From assembly GCA_022606135.1 (NCBI GenBank), contig JABYQN010000005.1, forward strand, positions 1,922,001 through 1,986,000: a stretch of 64,000 nucleotides of DNA, given 5' to 3'. Source of the DNA: Fomes fomentarius. Taxonomy: Eukaryota; Basidiomycota; Agaricomycetes; Polyporales; Polyporaceae. How positions within the stretch are numbered: position 1 is the stretch's first letter; every line of letters begins with the position of its first letter. The translations under genes were made by a program, and so were the position numbers. Below the pieces are notes generated by a model, which saw nothing but the letters and a program-made list of their open reading frames with translations, did no database searches and had not been told where the DNA came from. Positions 35,378-47,352 of the stretch are shown one piece after another.

Positions 35378-36502
35378 GCTGAGGGATTGCGAAGATGACA
35401 AGTGGAAGCACTCGAGACGACGAGGCCACTACTTGTACGAGAGGATGGGGCGCTCATAGGCGGGAAATGTAGATGTCCGCCAACCCCAACAACATCACGT
35501 CAGATAGCGTTCCAGCGTTCTGAAGATGGGAGAATCAGTGTTGGGACGCTTCGCTTCAGAAGTTTCAAGGCAGTCGCTATCTGTCGAATTTTGAGAAGCT
35601 AGTGAGATAGCACGATGAGGGGTCCGGATGGACTGTAATTTGAACTTGAGCATATAGTGAGCTCAAGCTTAATGCCATGGCGCATGTGACCTCGTCCCAA
35701 GTCCAACCCACGGCACTTAGTCTCCGGTTACCGATGTGGCACTGGGACTACCCACGCCGTACAAAGCACCTTTCCTGCCGGCGAGGGTGTACTTAGGGCA
35801 ACAACAGGTGAACGGTCACAGGAAACTGGGGTCATAGTTCGTAAGGCCACCATACGTTCAGCCCTGAATAACTGAACTATGGCACCTCTCACTCAGCCGG
35901 CACTGCCAGCTGGGTTGGAGAAGGAGATGCCAACTCGTGCAGAGATTACGTGACACTGCGACGGAACGGAAGCCGAGAGAGCCCCGCATCATAGCCGCGA
36001 AGCTGTGGTGCAGCGGACAACTGCTACCCTCGCGTGGAGCACTGTAGATGATAGGTGTGCCCAAATAGCACCGTACAAAGAGAAACAAAAAAAGAGATGC
36101 CAATTGTGAGTACCTATGGGCGAAGTTGACGTCGAGGAGACCGGGGTCGCCAACAGTGATGGAATGAGCAGACATCAGACCCCGAACGTGATAATCATGA
36201 GGAAAAGAGTATATGTATACGATGGAAGTTGGTAGCAAGGCGGGGAACAAGATGGGAGGCGCCCAAGAGTCGGACGATGTGAACATGAGGCACGACGTCA
36301 TCGCGTGTACGAGTCGAGCGGGACACGGTCCTCCAGCGAATTCTATCCAGACAGAGGAGCTGCCCACGGCCAGATCGACGACCTGGGTTGTACCCACGAC
36401 CAGTCGCTCTTACTTAACTGCGGCCTGCTGTCCAAGTACCTCCGCAATCAGCCCTGCTTCCTCCGTCCAGTCGCTGTAAGTATATCATCTGTCTTGGGCG
36501 GA
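35378..36502. other. Intergenic region upstream of the CDF transporter
   Basis: Holds the probable promoter and 5' leader of the metal transporter. A minus-strand frame of 179 codons (35858-36397) has no recognisable motif. Nothing else supported. Confidence 0.35.
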
Positions 36503-38446
36503 ATGTTCAGATGCACCGCCGGATACCGAGCGCACTCTCGCTCTGTATATCACCTCGCCCCAGGCCGACTGTCGACCTTGCCCGTCTTGCGCTCCCAGAC
36601 TCCCGCCGGCTGTCGGATTCGTCGACCCCGCGCTAGCCGAAGTACACCCGCCGCCAACGCGATCCGTTCCTTCTCATCTTCTCTCTCTTCCTCTCGTACC
36701 TCTCTCCTCCCTACCTCTTCCTGCCCCTCAACATTCTCGCTTGCCGGCTGTCAGACCATGGCTACGCTGTCCGCGCGTCGTCCACACTCTACTCAGTCGA
36801 AGGGCAAGGAACCGGAACGGACAGGGCACTCCGCTACCGAATCGCACGACCACGAACACGACCACGACCACGACCACTCACTTTCACACTCCCATTCGCA
36901 TTCCCATGGCTTCTTTGGCTCATTGATCCACACCCATGATCACTCGGATGGAGGCCACGAGCAGGATGCAGAGCAGATTGTACAGGCATTCAAGGGCGAA
37001 GGTGGGTGCTCAACCTTCAACTCGCTATCTCCGAGCTCGTCCCAGTCGTCGTGCTATGTTTGTCCAGGCACGGTACGGACATAAGCTCTGCTCGATATCT
37101 CACCCCACCCCGCATGTGTTGGAAGCTCCACGTAGTCCCTTGCCCTGGCTATCCCAGACATACGTTCTGCCAATGGTCCGAACGCGAGCAGCCTCTCACT
37201 GACTAAATGGACTATGTCAACACAGGCGACAGAGGGAGCAAGATCACCCTTGTAGGCCTCGCCTCCAACGTCGTACTCACCGGGGCGAAGGGCGCCGCGG
37301 GCTGGTACATGAACTCCGCAGCACTGCTCGCAGACGCAGGACACTGTCTAGGCGGTGAGTCCCTCTTCTCTCCCGCCCTTCCTCCGCTCAGCTCATCATA
37401 GCTGCGGTCTCGCGAACACGAAGACCTCGTTGGCGACTTCGTCACGCTCTTCAGCTGGAGGCTCTCCCGTAAGCCTCCCTCAGAACGCTACCCTTACGGC
37501 TATGGCAAGTTTGAAGTCCTCGGCACGACCGTCGTCTCCCTCCTCCTCACAGGCGGTGCGCTCGGTATCGGCTTCCACTCCTGGACCCTCCTCGCCGAGA
37601 CGCTCTCCACCGCCACTGCGTCAATGGGCCCAGGGCCCGTGCACGATATCCTGGTCCGCATACTCGACGTCGCGCAAGCTGTCCCTGCCGTCGCGTCCGA
37701 GCACACGCACATCCATGCGCACTCGCACGGACACGGAGACGGCTTGCTCGACCCGAACGCGGCGTGGTTTGCGGGTGTCAGCGTGCTCGCGAAGGAGTGG
37801 CTGTATAGAATCACGAAGCGCGTCGCGGACGAGGAGCGCAGCCCCGTCCTGCTCGCGAACGCCGTGCATCACCGGAGCGACGCGTTCGGGAGCGCGGTCG
37901 CGCTCGTGGCTATTCTGGGCAACTGGTGGTTCCCGCACCTCGCGCTCGACCCGATAGGCGGTGCGTACTTGTCTCCGTGCCCGTTCCCGTTTCGAGTGTT
38001 GCGGCACTGACTTGCGCGTGCATGGTACAGGTCTCATCGTCTCTGTGCTCATCTTCAAGCAAGGCTGGGCATTCCTCATGACCGCGCTCCGCCAACTCAC
38101 CGACGCGGGCGTGTCCCCCGCAACTAAATCCACCTTGTTCGACACCCTCCAGCCGCTCATCCACACCCACTCGTCACCATCACCCTCACATCCACCTCCA
38201 CCATCGAACGGCTCCGCACCACACGTCCACTCGCCGTCGGAGGCGCTCCTAGCGATCACGGACCTGCGCGCGATGCGCACGGGCGCGAACATGTTCGTCG
38301 ACCTCACGGCACACGTACCGTCACGGCTGAACGTGGAGGACACGGCTGCGCTGGAGCAGCAGATTCGAGATACGTTGGTGAGGGCGCGGAAGGACGTTAA
38401 GGAGGTGAGGGTGCGGTTTAGACCTGTAAGGGAGGAGAGCGCTTGA
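36503..38446 (+). CDS. CDF cation-efflux transporter, mitochondrial MMT type
   Basis: Cation diffusion facilitator (PF01545) resembling yeast MMT1/MMT2, which move iron or related divalent metal across the mitochondrial inner membrane. The ATG at 36503 starts an Arg/Ser-rich, acid-free presequence (MFRCTAGYRAHSRSVYHLAP) consistent with mitochondrial targeting; a second Met at 36758 (MATLSARRPHSTQ) follows. A His-rich stretch (HDHEHDHDHDHSLSHSHSHS) precedes the first membrane segments. Transport motifs: SAALLADAGHCLGDLVGDFV, SERYPYGYGKFEVLG, VLLANAVHHRSDAFGS (HxxxD metal site) and DPIGGLIVSVLIF. A second His cluster (EHTHIHAHSHGHG) sits in the loop. The C-terminal domain ends VRVRFRPVREESA. 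Exon joins: about 36503-37001, 37226-37349, from 37411, then an intron at about 37963-38030; stop at 38444-38446. The GG join LGD at the second intron assumes acceptor GAAG. Confidence 0.88.
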
Positions 38447-40110
38447 GACAGCCCCTGAGCATGTATCTTACTTGAGATTCTGTATCTTATGGGCGCGATG
38501 TTACATGTCTTGATGTGAGTGAAGCTGAACCCCCCACCGAACCTGAGTCGCGACTGTACTTGACTTGATGTTCTGTAGCGTTCTCCAAACAATCCATATA
38601 ATCCTCACAGTCCACATAGAGTGAGGCATTCAGGTAATCTCAGGGTAATCTGCGTCTGCTTGGCCAGTGTATTGACCGTAAGCGCTGGCTAACGATCGTC
38701 AAGCTACTTTACGCGTCGAGGTATTCTGACCATCATCATGTACTGTCGTTCGTGGGGGGCTTGTGGTGAGCAGCGCAAGCTTGTCTCGCGTCAAGGAATC
38801 ACATTCGCTCACAAACTCTGTTGGCAGTGGACAGGTCTTGTTTGACACGTATCTCAAGTTCTACTTGCCGTCCAGCTTATTCATCTCAAGTCCCTATCTG
38901 ACCATAGTTTGTTATACTGCAGGGTGTACTGAGGCCTACATGGGTTAGTGATGAGCGAAGTTACCGTCAGCGTCTGTAGTACATTCAAAACTTACCCCGA
39001 CTAGACCCGGTTCTCCGTCACGACCGCGCCGCCCTGTCATGATGGCGGTGATAAGAGAGTAAAGTGGTGAGCTCAGTTCTCTCCACAGTGTTGTGCATAA
39101 TAAATCGCAGGTGCCTCCATGAGCTCACCTCAGTCATGTGACAACCCCATACAAGTGCGGCCGAGATGTATCGACCGCGTAAGAGCTCATTCTTGTCAGC
39201 CAGAGTCTGGACGGTGGGCGAGCTTAATCTGACAATTTTTGGGGATCCTCTAGCAATCCACACTGCGTGCATGACCGCCTCGTGAAAGGCATGGGATCTT
39301 TCTGGGCGGCCCTTAAAGTACAAAGGCGGGGACAAAAGATAGACCCCGAGATATCCCATGGCTTTCATAACGGGAGTTCTTGGGCAGTGTACGTAGTGCC
39401 ACCATTGTCGCAGCATCCAGTGTTTTGGAACGCGGGTCAGTATCAAAAGCGCTAGACCTTCCTGAAAAGGCTCTGTTTATCCGGAATTGAACTTGAAGTG
39501 ACGAGGTGCTTCAGAAGCGGACCTGCCAGTGCAGCTTATGCAACACACTGTAAACCTTGAATTTCCTGGCAGATGTGGGTGATGAGGTGGCCCTGGAAGT
39601 ACCAGGTAAAGTTCACTTAAGTGCCCTAAAAGGTGACGTCCATAGTACTTCATCCGTTTGGGCGATTCTATCAGTACGCTGTGACAGGCAGCGGCGTGAG
39701 TTATCTCTGCATGGTTTGATCATCATACATCATAACAATTCGCTGTCTATGCCAGGATTCTCTTCTCTGTACCTATGCTCTTATGGCTACTAATATTGAC
39801 AGTCGGCCGTTCGCATTGACGTTCAAATGTTCCAAACAAACCGATTAGCTCGATCAGAATCTTAAACACGTATCGAAGGGGCACTCCTGTACGTGTTTGT
39901 TAACAAACATCACTATTCATCTCATCAGGTGTCTTTGTCCAACAGAAGTTTATGTTACCTATGACGGCCGGACCTATAGTCCCGATCAGAAGTGGCCTCC
40001 GAGTCCTCACGTAACTATAGAAAAGGAGTCTGTTCCCTCGAGCTGTGCCCCAGAGCTGCACTGTCTGAGACCCGCTCCTCTCACTGTTCATCACTCTCAG
40101 TTTTCTCTGC
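38447..40110. other. Region without a recognised gene
   Basis: The minus-strand frame 39018-39446 (142 codons, GYLGVYLLSPPLYFKGRPER) is the only long one; no family is recognised and its composition is ambiguous. Short similarity in base sequence between about 39518-39535 and 17194-17212 (GGACCTGCCAGTG core) is probably chance. Promoter of the DUF6534 gene lies at the right end. Confidence 0.3.
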
Positions 40111-42162
40111 ATGATTCGACCGACTCTTGATAATACTCTTGGTTAGGACTTTGGACCTGCATAACACCCATGCATGGACAGCTAATCTCATTCTTCGATT
40201 GCAGGCACTGTTCTTACAGCATGGTACGCTGGTGCATCCCTGTTTAGCGCGATAAAACTAACCCGCCCTAATCTACCCTTAGCTTGTTCGGTGTGACGAC
40301 GCAACAGACAGTCACGTACTACCGCCTATCTGGACAAGACCCTATCATTCTCAAGCTCCTAGTACGTAACATGGCAGTGCACCCACTGCAGTACTGTGTG
40401 TGACTATGTTCATCTTCACTATAGGTCGGACTTCTCTGGTCAGTGGTAGCAGCAATTGAGGAAAACCTGTGCACTCATGTCGATACTACCAGGGCTTTGG
40501 ACATCGCCCATGTTGCGCTCCTCATTCAAGTTGTCTATGAGTATGCAGTGAGCAACTTCGGGAACATCTTGGGACTTGAGAAGTATAACAGGTGAGTGCA
40601 GAAATATCTTCTCGAAGCCCTGCGTTTATTCAGTGAACACCAGTAATGTCGTGGTGAGGATTGGTATGGTGATGCGTGTTGACATTCTGCACTTACAAGC
40701 AGTCACATCGTGCCTAGGTTGTCTTTCTATTCACGGTTTGTTCTATTTTCTACTACACCACGCGAGAGAGTAACGGGCAAGGGCTTTCACGCAGGGCCTC
40801 AGTGATTTCATCATTCGGGGGTATGTGTACTTCAACTTCGCGCTATCTCACGGAAACTATATATATTTGATCCCTTCATTCAATTCCATAGCATATACCA
40901 GCACAAAATATGGGCCCGTAAGTCCCCAACTGTCAAGGAGTGCTGATCACAAATAGAGTTGTCGAACTAACGGTTTCCCCAGTAAGCAACCGCAACCGTC
41001 CCCTCTGTGCATTCTTAGTGAGTGAAACCACGAGGTCTATAGGAGATCAACTGCTGAGCATGGGTACTCTAGGCTACGATGGCTGTTGTGACGTTCGGTG
41101 AGTCCCATGCCCACTCGGGATGGAACGATCGTTCACATGGCATACTGCACATAGGGTCTAATATCGGTGAGGGTGGACCTGGTCTTGGGTTCACGCAAAG
41201 GCACGAGTGACTGCTGATTGCATGTCCAGTTATCACTGTCAAGGGGTAGGAATTGCCCGCAGCATACGATGTACAGCCGCCATCGCACTAACGCATTCCT
41301 GCCGCAGCTCGCGCTGCCATCCCTGCGAGTGGGCGTACATTGATAGGCTCGCAGTGCGTACTTTTGACAGCTGCCTCACATCGTCCATTGTCCGCTCAAC
41401 CAGGTTCAATTGACTGATCGTCAGTGGATCGTCTACTTCTTACTTGGGATGATCACGATCTCGGACATCGTGATCTCAGCAACTCTGTGTTTCTTCCTTG
41501 GGGATCAGGTGCGCGACAGTCATTCAAACAGGTATGCATTAGTCAGTTGTCTCGGCTCACAGATGACGTCCGACTCGGAGTCGTTGAGATGATCCATGGC
41601 ATGAACACAGACTCAATCGGGCAGTTCGCACTTTGCAAGTCTACATAATCAATGCCGGAATATTGACAAGGTAAGTGCAGGTATTTCAGTCATAACCATG
41701 CGCTACAGGATTTCGATCTCATTCAAACCTCCATGAACAGTGTGTGCTCCCTGTTGACACTCATCCTGGTGCGAACACACACTCACATCACCGTCACGAT
41801 CTACACCTCAAGACTGATTCAATATTCACTTGCACACCTTACCAGTACGCAGTCGGCCCCGATACCCAGCTCAAGCTTATTCTCCTGTGTATTCTGCCTA
41901 AACGTAGGTGCCAGTGCCCCGCATGGTACCTGGTAACATCGTTGCTGAATGTTCTACAGTCTTTTTGAACGCATTGCTCGCAATGCTCAATGCGCGCCAG
42001 TCTATACGCAGTCAGATGGGAAACGGGGCCGTCGTATCTGTCCATATGGCCACCACAACAGAGACAGATCGTTGCAGCGACAGTGGCGACCTGGAGAGTG
42101 GACGGGGACAGAACTGGGGAAGGGTGCGGATGACAGTGAGTGGCGTATATCCTCTCACGTGA
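40111..42162 (+). CDS. DUF6534-domain seven-transmembrane protein
   Basis: Basidiomycete membrane protein of the DUF6534 type (PF20152), function unknown. Exons that join in frame: 40111-40141 (MIRPTLDNTL), 40205-40223, 40283-40361 (LFGVTTQQTVTYYRLSGQ), 40425-40438, 40493-40591 (ALDIAHVALLIQVVYEYAVS), 40644-40653, 40718-40735, 40795-40820 (GLSDFIIRG), 40892-40917 (IYQHKIWA), 40983-41017 (LSNRNRPLCAFL), 41073-41097 and some small exons up to about 41345, then from 41404 (QLTDRQWIVYFLLGMITISD), an exon starting near 41617 (RAVRTLQVYIINAGILT), one giving SVCSLLTLIL, YAVGPDTQLKLILLCILPK, and the last giving FLNALLAMLNARQSIR and a hydrophilic tail ending SGVYPLT. The order of membrane segments and the NARxSxR motif after the last one are the family hallmarks. 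Exons between 41098 and 41403 are the least certain. Many exons are under 35 nt. Confidence 0.62.
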
Positions 42163-42420
42163 GTCTCGCCTCGGGCTTTCTGACATGCGTTGTGGTTACA
42201 GCTTCCCAAAGGGCCTTAGATATGAGTCAAGACAGGTGAAGCCATTCACAGATAGTCCCATCGAATGGAATGGGGTATGGTCGGTAGTATTTTGTTGTAT
42301 AGAAGCGTATTATTTCTTCCTGCTACCGGACTGTGGAGCAACAATAGTGATGTTGATCCAAGAGTACATATGCAGTCATAGCGCTACCGCAACTTTCGCA
42401 CTCACATGGGAGTCTTCCTT

Positions 42421-43946
42421 TCATGCATACAACGATTCCAGGATTGCGACCGTCTTCGGGTACACTAGGTCATCCTTACTACCCGCCGCAAGCTCCGCGA
42501 TCTGTGGGATATCAGCTCGTGGAACTTTGTACTGCGAGAGCGTCGAGCGCAGGCCGAGGTTATCCACCAGCCTACCCGCGGGTGCATATCAGCCATCTTG
42601 CAATCGCACACTCACAGACACGAGCTTAAAGATGGAGATGGACTTACTGTTGGATGCTGAGCGAGACACTAAGTATGTCGCCCTCGAGGGTTCCCGTAGA
42701 CGGCTTCCTGAGGTGTAAGAGCGCGGCCGCGAGCCACTCCTTGTCTTCTTGAGAAGCGTGCTCTGCTTGAAAAGCGACCACTGGGGCGAGTGTCAGACAC
42801 TACAGGCGCATATAGTCAGTACTACCACGACGAAAGTCCGAGGTGGTGTCAAACTAACGGAAGTGATGCCGTGCGGTATCCCATACCGTGCGCCGAGCTT
42901 GTGTCCAAGGGAGTGCGAGAGACCGAGCGCGCTTGGATGGAGGGCAGGTCAGAACGCAAAGACTATCTGTCATTCAAGATACGTGGCGCGAACCTGTACT
43001 TCTCTAGCTTGAGTGGCCAGAGGCTCATCCACGATGCGATCTGGAGCTTCTGGCGCACGGCGACATCCTGTGGGTCTGCTTTGGACTTGGGAAGGTACGT
43101 GAAGAGGTCAGCGAGTGCCGCGTAACACAGATGCTTGATCGGCGGGGGCACGAGCGGCCTATAGAGGTTCTCTATAGCGTGCGTATGAGTGCTATTCTAC
43201 CGTTTGAGAGTTGGGCCGCGACGTGCTCACCGACAGCATGATCGAGCGCACGTAACCCGGTGGACAGCCAGAGCCTCTCAGGTGTCGCAAGCGTTAATTC
43301 GGCATCAAGGATGATCCCCGCGGGTGCGAGCTCCGGGGAGGACACAGCAACCTTATGACCATCTTCGCTCGTATATCCCGCACCAATCTAGCAGTGGTAT
43401 ATGCGTCAGTCAACCGTCGCAAATTTGGGCATGTCACAGTGAGCGTGTGCAAGTCATACTCACGGTGTATTCCGCGGCACTGAGGGTGGTGGGAATGGCG
43501 ATCTGGTGGAGATACGGGCCGCCAGATTCCCCTTGGAGAAAGTAGAGGATGGCCTTGGACGCGTCGACGGGCGAACCGCCGCCGACGGAGACGATCACGT
43601 CCGCCTCCACCTCTTTAAACTTTCGTACGCCGGCTTTGATGCCAGCGACAGGCGCGTGCTCGCCGATCTCGTAGAAGGTCGCGCCGTATGCGTTGCGCTC
43701 TTTGAGGACGTTCTCGACAGTCTTGACCACGTCCGTCTGTGGAGATGTGAGAATTCAACGTATGAGCAAGTAGATGAACTGCTGCGGAACCTTGTGGAAG
43801 AGACTCCGTCCCGTTACGACTAGGGCTTTCTTCGCGCCTAAGATGCCAAGCAGCTTGGGCAATGCGGTCTTAACCGAGCCGGGACCATAATATACACCCT
43901 TGAGGGTGTCGGTGTATGCGTAGGAGCCGTTGAGGTTGGAGGACAT
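42421..43946 (-). CDS. Iron-containing alcohol dehydrogenase/maleylacetate reductase-like, copy A
   Basis: Group III (iron-type) NAD(P)-dependent dehydrogenase (PF00465), resembling fungal maleylacetate reductase-like enzymes, which act on small carbonyl or aromatic ring-cleavage products. The ATG at 43946 opens MSSNLNGSYAYTDTLKGVYY. Motifs: nucleotide-binding VIVSVGGGSPVDASKA (GGGSxxD), IAIPTTLSAAEYT, metal ligands in ILDAELTLATPERLWLSTGL followed by RALDHAVG, and the two-His motif LGLSHSLGHKLGARYGIPHG. The chain continues ENLYRPLVPPPIKHLCYAAL and ends SKDDLVYPKTVAILESLYA; stop 42421-42423. About eight introns. Nearest relative is the tandem copy at 45062-46609; they differ by scattered substitutions and both look intact. 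Substrate unknown; neighbouring genes do not define a pathway. Confidence 0.88.
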
Positions 43947-45061
43947 GATGATTGACGATGGAGAGTCGATGGATTGAACCGCGGACGAATACGTGTGCAC
44001 TTTGAACCCGGGGCGCGACAGAAGCCTTTGATAGCTACCGAGCGTGCGTACAGTTGAACCAATTCAGGCAAAGCCAGTGAACGTTCAATTCGAAGGTATA
44101 TGTCGTCATTAGTCATCGATTTACAACCTGGTTCCCGTAGGCTTAGTGAGCTCAGCCGGTACGCCCGAGCCTCCGCGGAGAGAATCGCGTGTTCGGAGAG
44201 TAAGCTGGACGCCCTGTGCAAGACCTGGAAGTTGGAACTGGAGGCTTGAGTCTGATAAGCGACCAACTCGAAATTTGAAGCAATAATCCGCAAGCGCCCG
44301 ACCACGTTTATTCTGATTCCTTGCCAACCACGTGGTGCAGGACCTAACAAACTTGCCAGGCATTTGTACCTCCAATCTTCTCATCGACCTTGTAAAAGAA
44401 TGTTAAAATGTGACTTCAGCCCAAGCAAACAGGCATATGCACGGACCTTGGGCTTGCCATGAGTCTTCACCAACGATGATAGTACAGAGGCTTGTTGCAT
44501 GATCAACCACAGTCGTTTTCTCCGCGTCACTCTAGTAGTGGGTGGAGCAGTAAGCTTCATCACAAATCACTGCTGAATGATACAGGCTATCGTGATGTAC
44601 GGTGAGTGTCCTCAGACATACAGTAGCCTCGTTAGCGGCGAGTTCATGCGGGGAGAGCTACACGCCGTCAGATAGGAGACAGGCTGAGGTCATCACTACT
44701 AGTCCTTCCGATGGGTGCGACGCCAGGCTGAAGAGTGGACGAGGAAAGAACTCCGGATGATCATAAGTAACCTGTATCCTCTCCCATGCGTGTCGCATCT
44801 CTGACATAATTCGTGGTCAAGAATGGACCCATTTACAGATCAGGCCAGAAAAAGTACACAATTGGATCGATGTAATTCAGCAGCGCTACTGCTTGAGCAA
44901 AGTAGCACACAAGGGCCGTCTGTACACTTGCCAACGAATATGTATCTGTGCCCGTGGCCGACAGTTGGGCTAGTCCGCGTTGCGTCACTCGATCCAAGAA
45001 TACAAGCACACACGTTCCAACGACCACATAGTCTACGCGCAGCCTTCGTCCTGCGATCACC
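43947..45061. other. Spacer between the dehydrogenase copies with duplicated flank
   Basis: About 44690-44840 resembles 42080-42260, the 3' end and downstream flank of the DUF6534 gene (shared AAGAGTGGACGAGG-like and CATTTACAGAT-like blocks in the same order). No open reading frame survives. Shows that the duplicated unit was larger than the dehydrogenase gene. Confidence 0.5.
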
Positions 45062-46609
45062 TTATGCGTACAGCGCTTCCATGAGCGCGACGGTCTTGGG
45101 ATACACCGGATCATCCTTGCTCCCCACCGCGAGCGCCGCGATCTGCGGAATGTCCTCGCGAGGGACGTTGTACTGCGAGAGCGTCGACCGCAGCCCTAGC
45201 TCGTCTACCAGCCTGCCCGCCGCACGCATGTATCAGAAACCATCCGATCGTACGGATATAGCTAGGAGCTACGATGAAGACGGCTTACTGCTGAATGCTG
45301 AGCGAAAGCTTGAGGATGTCACCCTCCAGGGTTCCTGTGGACGGCTTCCGGAGGTGGAAGAGCACCCCTGCGAGCCACACCTTGTCTTCTGGAGAAGTGT
45401 GCTCGGCTTTGAGAGCGACGACGGGCGCAAGGGTCAGGCACTACACGCGAGCCGGGGATGGGAATGCGTCAGTGTATAGATAGCACTACGATCTATATCA
45501 AGTGACCTTGGACTCACGGAAGTGATGCCGTGTGGTATACCATATCGCGCGCCGAGTTTATGCCCGAGAGCGTGGGAGAGACCAAGTGGGCTAGAGGGGA
45601 AGGCAGGTCATGAGCCGGACGATGGGCCATTTAGATGGGTTGTACGAACGTGTGCTTCTCTCGTGTCTGCGGCCAGATACTCATCCAAGACGCAATTTGA
45701 AGCCTCTGGCGCGCGGCGACGTCTTGTGGGTCCGCCTTCGACTTGGGGAGGTACGTGAATAGGTCTGCGATTGCCGCGTAGCATAAATGCTTGATTGGTG
45801 GTGACACGAGCGGCCTGTAGAGGTTCTCTGTGGCATATATGAGTGCAGATCCAGAGTCGGGGCAAATGATGGGTGCTCACCGATTGCATGATCGAGCGCA
45901 CGCAACCCAGTAGACAGCCAAAGCTTTTCGGGGGTCGCAAGTGTCAATTCCGCGTCGAGGATGATGCCCGCAGGAGGAAGCTCCGGGGAGGCCAGCGTAA
46001 CCTTATGTCCCTCTTCGTTCGTGTACCCAGCACGGGCCTAAGAGCAGCACATGTGTCAGCGAACCATCTGAAATATGGAATGTGTGTGTGTGCGCGCGAG
46101 TAAGTTATACTTACGCTGTACTCTGCCGCGCTGAGCGTGGTGGGAATGGCGATATGGTGGAAATACGCACCACCGGACTCGCCCTGGAGGTGGTAGAGGA
46201 TCGCCTTGGATGCATCGACGGGAGAGCCTCCGCCAATAGAGACGATCACGTCCGCACCCGCCTCCTTGAACTTCCGCACGCCCGCTTTGATGCCTGCGAC
46301 AGGTACATGCTCGCCGATTTCGAAGAATGTCGCGCCGTATGCGTTGCGGTCCTTGAGAATATCTTCGACGGTCTTAACTACGTCTGTCTAAGGAGATTTC
46401 GAGGTAGACCTGTGATGAGGTATTGTTAACAGGTGTTTAGACGACTGACGGACTTTGTGGAAGAGACTCCGCCCCGTCACAACGAGGGCTTTCTTCGCCC
46501 CGGTGATTTGGAGAAGCTTGGGCAATGCCGTCTTGACTGAGCCTGGTCCATAATATACACCCTTCAGGGTGTCGGTGGGTGCGTAGGATCCGTTGAGGTT
46601 CGAGGACAT
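45062..46609 (-). CDS. Iron-containing alcohol dehydrogenase/maleylacetate reductase-like, copy B
   Basis: Tandem paralogue of copy A with the same exon layout. The ATG at 46609 begins MSSNLNGSYAPTDTLKGVYY. It carries VIVSIGGGSPVDASKAILYH, IAIPTTLSAAEYS, ILDAELTLATPEKLWLSTGL with RALDHAIG, the metal-binding LGLSHALGHKLGARYGIPHG, and the C-terminal GLRSTLSQYNVPREDIPQIA and DPVYPKTVALMEALYA with stop at 45062-45064. The exon joining WMSIWPQTREK to PLGLSHALG uses a donor at about 45660, where copy A has LKLEKYS; this is the most divergent place between them. A TATA-like box lies at 46699-46705. Both copies are on the same strand, head to tail. Cytosolic; substrate unknown. Confidence 0.88.
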
Positions 46610-47352
46610 GGCAGATAGTTATTCGCCAGTTATGTGTTTGTGCTCTACTAGATGCGGAATGAGGGCGTCAACAACGCGGTGTGTGCTGGAAGAGTTACTT
46701 ATAAACCCAGGTATTGAGCGATTTATAGCATCGGGAATTGGTCACCAGTACGCAGTAATCGGCACTCAGTGAAGCCCTTCAAGTCAGATGACGTGCCTGT
46801 TTAACGTTCATGTCTTCCTCTCAACGATGAAACTGATCAGTTGTCACAGTACTTATACGTCGAGGCCATCGATAACATACTCACCCGAAGACAACTTAGC
46901 TCGTCTGGATCATGAGCTTGTACATGCACACTCATGCTGCTCAACTAGTTGGGCGCCGATACAGTACTATAGGAGATTGAAGTTCGCAGAGCATGAGAGA
47001 AGTGGTACGACTGAAAATAAGTACCATTCCCAGAATAACGCGAACCCTCGCGCAAAAGGAGACGATGCAGATATATGAGCAAGTCAAAAATCGCTCTGAC
47101 TCAGGCAATGGTGCTCCAGCTTGAGGAACCTGATGCAGTAGTTACTAGGGACAAGGAGCCGGGTAGCAATGTGTTAGACAATCTGCCAGATGAATTCATG
47201 AGCCAAGATTTTCTGGTGGTCGGACTGAAGGACTCACACATTTATGTATGTTGGCCTCAGTTCCATACTCGCACGCTGCGCAGTCTCCAGGCACGAGGTC
47301 GTAAGCTTGCATGAGGGATGGGAGTGTACGGACGCACGTACCTTCAATCACA
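46610..47352. other. Intergenic region
   Basis: Promoter of dehydrogenase copy B and 3' flank of the F-box-like gene. Short plus-strand frames (46788-47314) show no motif. Confidence 0.35.
46699..46705 (-). promoter_or_regulatory. TATA-like box of dehydrogenase copy B
   Basis: TTATAAG-type element on the minus strand about 90 nt upstream of the start codon at 46609, a usual distance for fungal promoters. Confidence 0.35.

Noticed and set aside
39018..39446. 142-codon minus-strand ORF
   Set aside because: No recognisable domain or splice context; kept only as a note in the intergenic entry.
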